A model generated the notes under the pieces. It did no database searches. It was not told the DNA's origin and saw only the letters and a program-made list of their open reading frames with translations. A program made the position numbers and the translations under genes. Source: Microbacterium sp. T2.11-28 (lineage in GTDB: Bacteria > Actinomycetota > Actinomycetes > Actinomycetales > Microbacteriaceae). Taken from it: 64,000 bases of DNA. The DNA lies in contig NZ_CATNHF010000023.1 of the NCBI RefSeq assembly GCF_950097975.1, positions 1 through 64,000 on the forward strand, given 5' to 3'. Positions 8,645 through 15,564 of the stretch are shown here, piece by piece; position 1 is the stretch's first letter, and each line of letters begins with the position of its first letter.

Positions 8645-8956
8645 TCACTCGTGCGGACGCGGTGTCACGCCCAGCCGGACGCACGCGAGGTCGTACAGTG
8701 CGACGATCTCGCGTCGCACCTCGGGCCGCTCGGTGATGGGTCCGCCGGGCCACGGGATGCGCACGACGTCCTCGTCGCCGCGGGCCGTGACGATCCGCCA
8801 GTCGCCGCCGTCGCCGTCGAACGACGTCATCTCGGCGGCGACCACGTCCGGCACCGTCGAGAAGGCCCGGGCGATGAGCATGTTGTCGTCCGTGTGGTCG
8901 TTGTTCATGTGGCCGAGCACACCCCGCAGGGCCGCCTCGTCGAAGACGTGGGTCAT
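8645..8956 (-). CDS. DUF2470 domain protein, probable heme-iron utilisation partner
   Basis: A 103-residue soluble protein carrying the DUF2470 fold, recognised by HMNNDHTDDN near the N-terminus and the spaced motif DVVRIPWPG. In other bacteria this domain is the C-terminal part of HugZ-type heme oxygenases or stands alone next to heme genes. It lies upstream of hmuO on the same strand, with 67 bp between them that hold the iron box. It could therefore be read through into hmuO or be transcribed separately. Function is inferred from family and position. Confidence 0.8.
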   Translation of the reverse strand: MTHVFDEAALRGVLGHMNNDHTDDNMLIARAFSTVPDVVAAEMTSFDGDGGDWRIVTARGDEDVVRIPWPGGPITERPEVRREIVALYDLACVRLGVTPRPHE

Positions 8957-9057
8957 GAGGACACTGTGCCAGACCCGCGCCGCGCCGCCGCCCCCGCCGC
9001 GGGGACCCGCGGGGGCATGTCGTAGGCTGGAGAGCGATACTCATCGGGGGGTGACGG

Positions 9058-10314
9058 ATGCCGCGCAGACATCGTGGACGCAGTCTGCTCGCTGTGCTGA
9101 CCGTCGCGGTGCTGGGCATGACGGCGTGCGCCCCGGGCACCTCGGTGGACCTCGATCCCATCCCCCAGGTCGACGGCGCGCTCCCGGGCGAGATGCAGGA
9201 GCAGCTCCAGAGCGCCGTGCAGACGGCGATGGCCGCCACGGGATCGACGGGCGCCATCGTCGAGGTCCGGGCCCCCTGGTCGGGGGTCTGGACGCAGGCG
9301 CTCGGCACCACCACGCCCGAGGGTCCGGCCGTCTCGGCCGACATGAGGTTCCGCATCGGCCCCGTCACCCGCACCATGACCTGCGACGTGCTCTACGGCA
9401 TGGCCGCCCGCGGCATCGTGTCGGTCGACGACGCGCTCGGCGACTGGCTCACCGGCTACCCCTCCCTGGCGACGATCACGCTCGGCCAGCTCTGCGACGG
9501 GACCAGCGGTCTCGGCGTCTACGCCGGTGAGATCTCGTCCCGCTGGTACATCAACCCGCCGCGCGTCTGGGCGCCGAAGGAGCTCGTCGCCTACGGGGTG
9601 GCCAAGGGCGTCGCCGGCGAGCCCGGCGCGGCCTACCGTGACTCGGACACCGGCTACCTTCTGCTCGGCCTCGCTCTCGAGCGCGCGGCGGGGGCTTCGG
9701 CGGCGGAGCTGTTCTCGGAGTACGTGTTCGAGCCGCTGGGCATGGACTCCAGCTCGCTGCCCTCGACGACGAACGGCTCGGAGACGTGGCTGAACGGCCT
9801 GCGATCGGGCGACACCAAGGGGAAGCTGGACTGCGCCGCGCCCGCCGACCTCACGAGCCTCTCGCCCACGACCGCCTTCACCGCCGGTGGAGCCGTGTCG
9901 ACGGTGGGCGACCTGAGCGACTACATCCAGTCCGTCGCGCTCGGTGCCCGCTCCTACGACGTCGAGAGTCGGTTCGCCGACCCGCTGCCGATCTCGAGCG
10001 ACGCGCCGAGCTGGTTCACCGTCACCGGCGGCGCCTTCCAGGCAGGCAGCCTGGTCGGCAGCTCCGGAGCGGTCCCGGGATACCTGACGGCGGCGTACGC
10101 CGACACCGAGACCGGCCTGTCGGTCGTCGTCGTCCTCAACAACTCGCGTGCCGGCAGCGCCGTCCCGCGACAGCTGGCCTGGCAGCTCGCCGCACTCGCT
10201 TCCAAGGCCCCGGCCGCCGAAGGGCAGAGCGCTCCCGAGGCCGGCGGGCTCCCGTGGGAGGCGGCGACCTTCGGCGACGCGATCGTCGACGACGCCATCT
10301 GCCCGCTTCCGTGA
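9058..10314 (+). CDS. beta-lactamase-fold lipoprotein lacking the catalytic motifs
   Basis: A 418-residue protein with a lipoprotein signal (lipobox LGMTAC, Cys near residue 23) and the overall layout of class C beta-lactamase / serine hydrolases. The three active-site motifs are all altered. The expected SxxK is Pro102-Val-Thr-Arg105 in FRIGPVTRT. YxN is Tyr193-Arg-Asp195. The KTG/HxG triad is Ser335-Ser-Gly337. It is therefore probably anchored outside the membrane as a non-enzymatic binding or scaffold protein rather than a hydrolase. The ATG at 9058 follows a G-rich ribosome site (9045-9053) and a TAGGCT -10 box (9023-9028). The next gene overlaps its stop. Confidence 0.85.
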   Translation: MPRRHRGRSLLAVLTVAVLGMTACAPGTSVDLDPIPQVDGALPGEMQEQLQSAVQTAMAATGSTGAIVEVRAPWSGVWTQALGTTTPEGPAVSADMRFRIGPVTRTMTCDVLYGMAARGIVSVDDALGDWLTGYPSLATITLGQLCDGTSGLGVYAGEISSRWYINPPRVWAPKELVAYGVAKGVAGEPGAAYRDSDTGYLLLGLALERAAGASAAELFSEYVFEPLGMDSSSLPSTTNGSETWLNGLRSGDTKGKLDCAAPADLTSLSPTTAFTAGGAVSTVGDLSDYIQSVALGARSYDVESRFADPLPISSDAPSWFTVTGGAFQAGSLVGSSGAVPGYLTAAYADTETGLSVVVVLNNSRAGSAVPRQLAWQLAALASKAPAAEGQSAPEAGGLPWEAATFGDAIVDDAICPLP

Positions 10315-11180
10315 ACCCGCGCTCGACCTCGGCGGTCGCGCTCGTCGTCGCCGGGCTCGCCTGCCAGGAGGTCGGCGCCGCGCTGGCCTTCCAGCTCTTC
10401 CCGCAGGCCGGACCGCTCGGCATGGTCATGCTGCGGCTCGTGTTCTCGGCGGCGGTCCTGCTGGCCATCGCGCGGCCCCGCTGGCGCGGTCACAGCCGTG
10501 CGTCGTGGATCGCGGTGCTGCGCTTCGGCGCGGTCCTGGCGGTCATGAACGGCTTCTTCTACCTCGCCCTGCAGCGGCTTCCGCTCGGCATCGCGGTCAC
10601 GATCGAGGTGCTCGGCCCGTTGGTGCTCTCGATCATCGCTAGCCGCCGGGCCTCGGCGTGGCTGTGGGCGGGGCTGGCGCTGGCGGGCGTCGTGGCCCTC
10701 GGCGGCGGAGGGTGGGACCGGCTCGACCCCTGGGGGGTGCTGTTCGCCCTCGGGGCGGCGGTGAGCTGGGCGCTGTACATCCTCGCGTCGGCCCGGGTGG
10801 GGGCCGCGTTCCCGCGGCTCGACGGGCTCGCCCTCGCGATGACCTGCGGGGCGGTGCTGGCGCTCCCGTTCGGGATCGCCGATGCGGGCACCGCGCTCCT
10901 GCGGTGGGATCTCCTGGCGCTGGGGGCGGCCGTCGCCGTGCTGAGCTCGACGATCCCGTACGCGCTCGAGCTCGTGGCGCTGCGGCGCCTGCCGGCATCG
11001 GCCTTCGCCATCCTCATGAGCCTGGCGCCGGCGACCGCGGCGCTGGCTGGACTGGTGCTGCTCGGCCAGCGCCTGACGGTGCTCGAGGTGCTCGGCATCG
11101 GCCTCGTGATCGCCGCGTCGATCGGGGCCGTCCGCGCCGCGGGGCGCAGAGCGCGGGAGGCGGCGGAGCCCGTCGGCTGA
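10311..11180 (+). CDS. EamA/RhtA-like drug-metabolite transporter
   Basis: Integral membrane protein of 289 residues with about ten hydrophobic helices in two EamA repeats. The second repeat includes VLSSTIPYALELVALRRLP, typical of RhtA-type threonine/homoserine exporters. The family moves amino acids or small metabolites; the substrate here is unknown. GTG at 10311 overlaps the TGA of the lipoprotein gene (GTGA), so the two are translationally coupled. This coupling suggests a shared transcript, though no functional link is evident. Confidence 0.88.
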   Translation: MNPRSTSAVALVVAGLACQEVGAALAFQLFPQAGPLGMVMLRLVFSAAVLLAIARPRWRGHSRASWIAVLRFGAVLAVMNGFFYLALQRLPLGIAVTIEVLGPLVLSIIASRRASAWLWAGLALAGVVALGGGGWDRLDPWGVLFALGAAVSWALYILASARVGAAFPRLDGLALAMTCGAVLALPFGIADAGTALLRWDLLALGAAVAVLSSTIPYALELVALRRLPASAFAILMSLAPATAALAGLVLLGQRLTVLEVLGIGLVIAASIGAVRAAGRRAREAAEPVG

Positions 11181-11239
11181 CCCGCGGTGCTGCCGCTCCG
11201 GGTGATCGACCTCGGGGTCGCCGATTGCGGGCGGAGTGA

Positions 11240-11259
11240 ATGTGGTAACGTTGCCACAT
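11240..11259. promoter_or_regulatory. 20-bp LacI-type operator, copy 1
   Basis: ATGTGGTAACGTTGCCACAT is symmetric at 18 of 20 positions and lies 42 bp before the first Gfo/Idh/MocA gene. It is one of six related sites in 11-45 kb. Confidence 0.85.
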
Positions 11260-11301
11260 CTCATCGTCGAGATTCGGCGATGCACCGCCGAAGGAGAGCT
11301 C

Positions 11302-12300
11302 GTGACCTCGATCGGAGTCGGGATCGTCGGATTCTGGCATGTCCACGCCGCTGACTACGCACACGACGCGGCACGTCACACCGCAACCCGGGTGGTCGCG
11401 GGATGGGATGCCGACCCGCAGCTCGGGAACGAGGGCGCGGCCGCCCTCGGCATCCCGTTCGAGGAGTCGCTCGACGCGCTGCTGGCCCGTCCCGACGTGG
11501 ACGCGGTCACGATCACCACCGCCACCGCCGACCACACCGACGTCATCGGCCGCGCCCTGCGTGCCGGGAAGCACGTGTTCTCGGAGAAGCTCCTGGCGCC
11601 CACAGCGCCGGAGTGCGAGGCGCTGATCGCCGAGGCGTCCGCCCGCGGGCTGCAGCTCGTCGTCTCGCTCCCGCGGCTGAGCGAGCCCGTCGTGCGCACC
11701 GCCGCCCGCCTGATCGGCGAGGGCGCGCTGGGCACCGTCACCTATGCGCGGGTGCGCATGGCGCACGACGGCTGGCTCGCCGGCTGGCTCCCCGAGCGGT
11801 TCGGCGACCCCGTGGCGGCGATCGGCGGCGCCTTCGCCGACCTCGGCTGCCACCCCGCGTACCTCGTGCAGCTCTTCCTCGGGCCGGTCCCGCAGTCGGT
11901 GAGCGCCACCTACGGCGCTCACACCGGTCACGCCGTCGAGGACAACGCGGTCGTGGTCGCCGGATACGGGAACGGCGCGGTGGGCGTCGCCGAGGCGAGC
12001 TTCGTCACGACGCCGGGGGCGTTCGCCCTCGAGCTCCGCGGAACCCGGGCGAGCCTGCTGTACGGCTTCGGAGGCGACGAGCTGATCGCCAAGGGAGACG
12101 GATTCGGCGACTCGTGGACGCCGCAGCCACTCGACGCGGCGGCGGACGCGCCGTTCGACCTCTGGGTCGACGCCATCCGGACCGGCTCGTCGGCGGCCGT
12201 GACGGCGAACCTCGACGCCGCCGTCGCACTCACCAGATTCGTCGTCGCCGCGAACGCGTCGGCATCCGACCACCGCATCGTCGCCGTCGGCGACAACTGA
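11302..12300 (+). CDS. Gfo/Idh/MocA family oxidoreductase
   Basis: NAD(P)-dependent sugar or cyclitol oxidoreductase of 332 residues. The N-terminal Rossmann strand reads GVGIVGFWHVHAADY, with GxxG and an unusual WH instead of the common GxGxxG ending. The catalytic EKP motif is EKL (SEKLLAPT), keeping the lysine. The C-terminal alpha/beta domain is present at normal length. GTG at 11302 is preceded by AAGGAGAG (11291-11298); the earlier in-frame ATG at 11236 would place the operator inside the gene. First gene of a two-gene unit behind operator copy 1. The substrate cannot be read from sequence. Confidence 0.88.
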   Translation: MTSIGVGIVGFWHVHAADYAHDAARHTATRVVAGWDADPQLGNEGAAALGIPFEESLDALLARPDVDAVTITTATADHTDVIGRALRAGKHVFSEKLLAPTAPECEALIAEASARGLQLVVSLPRLSEPVVRTAARLIGEGALGTVTYARVRMAHDGWLAGWLPERFGDPVAAIGGAFADLGCHPAYLVQLFLGPVPQSVSATYGAHTGHAVEDNAVVVAGYGNGAVGVAEASFVTTPGAFALELRGTRASLLYGFGGDELIAKGDGFGDSWTPQPLDAAADAPFDLWVDAIRTGSSAAVTANLDAAVALTRFVVAANASASDHRIVAVGDN

Positions 12301-12318
12301 GACAGGGAGAAGAGCAGC

Positions 12319-13338
12319 ATGGAGGGCAAGGTCCGCATCGGACTGATCGGAGCGGGTGGGATCGCCGGGGCGCACGTCGCCGGCTATCGCCGCAATCCCG
12401 ACACGGTGGTCTTCGCCGCGATCGCCGACCCCGTGCGCGAGAGCGCCGAGCGTCGCCGCGGCGACGACGAGGCGGTGACGATCTACGACGACTACCGGAC
12501 GATGATCGCCGAAGCCGACCTGGATGCCGTGGACATCTGCCTCCCGCACCACCTGCACGCCGAGGCCATCGTCGCCGCGGCGGAGGCCGGCCTGCACGTG
12601 CTGTGCGAGAAGCCGCTTTGCATGACGAAGGAGGAGGCCGAGCGCATCGCCGAGGTGGCCGCCCGCACCGGCGTGACCATCATGTGCGCCCACAACCAGC
12701 TCTTCCTCCCCACCGTCGCCGAAGCCCGGCGGCTCATCGACGAGGGGACCTTCGGGCGCGTCTACGAGGTGCGCACGACCGACAGCTTCTACAACGACTT
12801 CACCCCCGAGAGCATGGGCTGGCGCGCGAACGCCGCGACCGCCGGAGGCGGCGAGCTCATCGACACCGGCTATCACCCCCTGTACCTGCTGCAGCACCTC
12901 GCCGGCGGGGTGCCGACCGAGGTGACCGCGATGCTGTCGCGCCATCGGCTGGAGTTCATGGAGGGGGAGGACTCCGCGCAGGTGCTCGTGCGCTACGACA
13001 ACGGCGTGGTCGGGCACGTGACGACGAGCTGGGCATACGAGGCGGCGCCCGGAACCGAGAAGTTCTCGCTCGTCGGCGAGCGGGGCTCGCTCACCTCCGA
13101 CGGGGTGACCCTCACCTATCGGGTACGCGGGGAGGAGCCGGTCACGTCGGAGTTCGAGCCCGTGCACGACATCGCGGCGGAGGTGGAGCACTTCGCGCGG
13201 AGCCTGCTGACCGGCAGCCGCCCGCTGCACACGCACGTGGAGGGCATCGACGTGCTCGGGGTGATCCTGGCCGCGTACGAGTCGGACCGCACGCGCGCGG
13301 TCGCCCCGGTCCACCGCATCGCCGCCCCCGTGCACTGA
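12319..13338 (+). CDS. Gfo/Idh/MocA family oxidoreductase
   Basis: A 339-residue paralog-type dehydrogenase with canonical nucleotide-binding GLIGAGGIAGAHV at residues 9-21 and the EKP motif in CEKPLCMT. DTGYHPLYLLQHL matches the region holding the conserved active-site His of this family. It follows the first Gfo/Idh gene by 18 nt and has its own GGGAGAAG ribosome site (12305-12312). The pair probably acts in sequence or as alternating oxidation and reduction on the same sugar, as seen in glycoside-breaking Gfo/Idh pairs, but that is inference. Confidence 0.9.
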   Translation: MEGKVRIGLIGAGGIAGAHVAGYRRNPDTVVFAAIADPVRESAERRRGDDEAVTIYDDYRTMIAEADLDAVDICLPHHLHAEAIVAAAEAGLHVLCEKPLCMTKEEAERIAEVAARTGVTIMCAHNQLFLPTVAEARRLIDEGTFGRVYEVRTTDSFYNDFTPESMGWRANAATAGGGELIDTGYHPLYLLQHLAGGVPTEVTAMLSRHRLEFMEGEDSAQVLVRYDNGVVGHVTTSWAYEAAPGTEKFSLVGERGSLTSDGVTLTYRVRGEEPVTSEFEPVHDIAAEVEHFARSLLTGSRPLHTHVEGIDVLGVILAAYESDRTRAVAPVHRIAAPVH

Positions 13339-13430
13339 CCCCCGGTGCCCGGTCGGGCTCGGCGCCGGGCGGGGCGGAGGTCAGGTGGCGGCGGGGCGGA
13401 GGTCAGCCGAGGTGGGCGTCAAGCGGAGCG

Positions 13431-13518
13431 GGTGGTCACAACTCCGGAAGATCGGCCGTCCCGGGGGCTGAACCGCCCCGCGGGGCCCGACTAGAGCCCG
13501 GATTTCCGGAGTTGTGGA
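13431..13518. repeat. hairpin repeat element, copy A
   Basis: A perfect 13-bp inverted repeat: CACAACTCCGGAA at 13437-13449 pairs with 13504-13516 around a GC-rich loop of 54 nt. The first 28 nt of the element are identical to copy B, 152 bp downstream. It lies between convergent genes and could act as a transcription stop or be a small mobile palindrome. Confidence 0.75.
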
Positions 13519-13582
13519 CGTGCGGGGCGGCCGCGGGCCGGACCCGGGTCCGGCGGCGCCGGGAGGAGGTTCAGCCGCGGTG

Positions 13583-13670
13583 GGTGGTCACAACTCCGGA
13601 AGATCGGCCGCTCGGAGGGCTGAACTGCCCCGCGGGCCCTGATCCGAGCCCGGATTTCCGGAGTTGCGAA
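13583..13670. repeat. hairpin repeat element, copy B
   Basis: Second copy of the element at 13431, with arms 13589-13601 and 13656-13668 that differ from perfect pairing at one position. The loop shares GCTGAAC and GCCCCGCGGG with copy A. The rest of 13339-13701 is GC-rich spacer with a repeated CGGGGCGGAGGTCAG and no gene. Confidence 0.75.
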
Positions 13671-13701
13671 CGGGCGGGGCGGAACTCGGGCGGGGCGGGG
13701 G

Positions 13702-15564
13702 TCAGGCGGGGAGGGCGAGGGCGTCCTCGCAGCCGAGGAGGAGCACGCCCGCGCTCCACGCGTGCGAGAGCGTGAGCAGCATGCCCTTCGGCTGAAAGCA
13801 CTCGGTCTGGTAGTACCGCTCGGTGACCATGCCGCGGTAGGCGTTGAAGTCGCCGTCGAAGCGCGCGACGAACTGCCGGAAGCACGCCAGCGTCTCGAGC
13901 GCGCGCTCGCGGTAGTGCATGTCGCCGGTGGCCTCGGCGAGCTCCAGCATCTCCCGCGTGCAGATCAGCCCGTACGCGTGGAGATGCTGATTGGAAGCCG
14001 ATGCCTGGTCGGCGCCTCGGGTGCCGAAGTCGTACATCGCGAGCAGCGTGCCGGGGGCGAAGGTCACGTCGTAGACGTAGCGGAACGTGAGGGCGAAGTC
14101 CGCCGCACGCCGGGCGAGGTCGAGCCACTCGGCCGAGCCGGTCGCGCGATGCAGCGCCAGGTAGGCCATCAGTGCGACGTAGCCGTCCTCGCTCGTGACG
14201 GCGAGATCGACGTCCTCGGGAGCGCCGTGCAGGTACTCGTCGTGGACGAACCGCGCGTAGTACCGCCCCGCCCGCTCGGCGGCGGCGAGGCGCACCGGAT
14301 CGCCGTCGTCGGCGAGCGCCGCGACCCAGGCGAGTCCGGCGGAGCCGCTCCACGACAGCACCTCGCCGGTCTCGGCGTGGTGGATGCTCCCGAGGTTGCC
14401 GTCGGCCCGCTGCCGGGCGACGACGACGTCGAGGTTGGCCCGCGCGGTGGCCGCCCAGTCCTCCCGGCCCTTCAGCTGCGCGGCCCGGGCGAGGAACTGC
14501 GTCGCCTCGCCGAGGGTGCGGCTGTGGAGGCCGCGGCGGTGGTGGGTCCAGCTCTGCGTCCACCCCGACTCGCGGTACCAGACCCCCCACAGCGTGCCGC
14601 TCGGAGACAGCTCCGCGGTGCAGAAGTCGATGACGCGCGCGGCCGCCTCGCCCAGGGCGGCGTCGTCGACGCGGACGGAGTGGCGGAGCATGGCGTAGGC
14701 CCAGGGGATGCCCGAGACCCACCCGACGTGCATCGCCTGCCGGTCGACGGGCTTGCCGTCCTGCCCGGAGATCTCGCGATCGAACCCGGCGGTCTCCCGG
14801 AGGATGCCGGGGTCCGGGTCGTAGTGCCACCGCAGCAGCCCCTCGGCGGCCAGCTCGGCGGCTTCCGCGATCCCCACCCATGGGCGCAGCGGGGCGTCGC
14901 CGCTCAGCCGGGCGTGCAGGGAGCGCAGCACGCGGGCGTAGTCGTGGCGATCGGCGGAGAGCTCGTGGAGGGTGACGTCGACGGTGGCCTGCTCGCCGGG
15001 CGCGAACCGGTGCCGCTCCACGAGCGGCTCCCGGGGGTCGCCGTCGCCGTAGTAGGTGACCGGGTGCTCGCGGGCGGGGAAGGTCACGGCGAGGACGGCG
15101 GTCCCGCTCCTTCCGGCGAAGCCGAGCCCCGTGAGGCCGAACCCGGTCTCGGGCGCGGCCGACAGGGCCCATCCTCCGCGGCCGCTCGCGGGCCAGCAGA
15201 AGACCGCCGGGACGGCCGTGCGGTCGGAGCGGAAGTGCCACTCGTCGCTGTCGAAGCGGGCGTGGTCGGCGGCCGTGGAGGCTCCCGGCACGAAGCGGGG
15301 GTAGAGCCGGTCGTTGCCCTCCAGCCGGTTCTCGCCGTAGAAGACGCCCGGGATCATCCACCACGGGTCGTCGGCGTCGTCGATCTCGATCCACACGCGC
15401 ACGGCGGCCTCGCACGGCTCCGCGCCCCGATGCACGACCGACACCGTCACGGTGGTGTCGGCGCCGTCGTGCGCCGACGTGTCGATCCGAAGGTCGAACG
15501 CCTCCGGATCGGCATCGAGGATCGCGGCCCGGACCCGGGGAGCGGGGGAGGCGCCGGAGGTCAC
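13702..15564 (-). CDS. probable six-hairpin glycosidase-like protein of the GH38 operon
   Basis: A 620-residue protein with no signal peptide. The N-terminal 200 residues are strand-rich, and the rest is helical with aromatic-rich repeats (WGVWYRESGWTQSWTHH, YVYDVTF, YYQTECFQPKG) like (alpha/alpha)6 barrel enzymes such as unsaturated glycuronyl hydrolases and epimerases. I cannot name the family. GTG at 15564 overlaps the stop of the alpha-mannosidase gene (GTGA), so it is the last gene of the ROK-SIS-GH38 operon. It probably acts on the sugar or glycan handled by that mannosidase. Confidence 0.75.
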   Translation of the reverse strand: MTSGASPAPRVRAAILDADPEAFDLRIDTSAHDGADTTVTVSVVHRGAEPCEAAVRVWIEIDDADDPWWMIPGVFYGENRLEGNDRLYPRFVPGASTAADHARFDSDEWHFRSDRTAVPAVFCWPASGRGGWALSAAPETGFGLTGLGFAGRSGTAVLAVTFPAREHPVTYYGDGDPREPLVERHRFAPGEQATVDVTLHELSADRHDYARVLRSLHARLSGDAPLRPWVGIAEAAELAAEGLLRWHYDPDPGILRETAGFDREISGQDGKPVDRQAMHVGWVSGIPWAYAMLRHSVRVDDAALGEAAARVIDFCTAELSPSGTLWGVWYRESGWTQSWTHHRRGLHSRTLGEATQFLARAAQLKGREDWAATARANLDVVVARQRADGNLGSIHHAETGEVLSWSGSAGLAWVAALADDGDPVRLAAAERAGRYYARFVHDEYLHGAPEDVDLAVTSEDGYVALMAYLALHRATGSAEWLDLARRAADFALTFRYVYDVTFAPGTLLAMYDFGTRGADQASASNQHLHAYGLICTREMLELAEATGDMHYRERALETLACFRQFVARFDGDFNAYRGMVTERYYQTECFQPKGMLLTLSHAWSAGVLLLGCEDALALPA

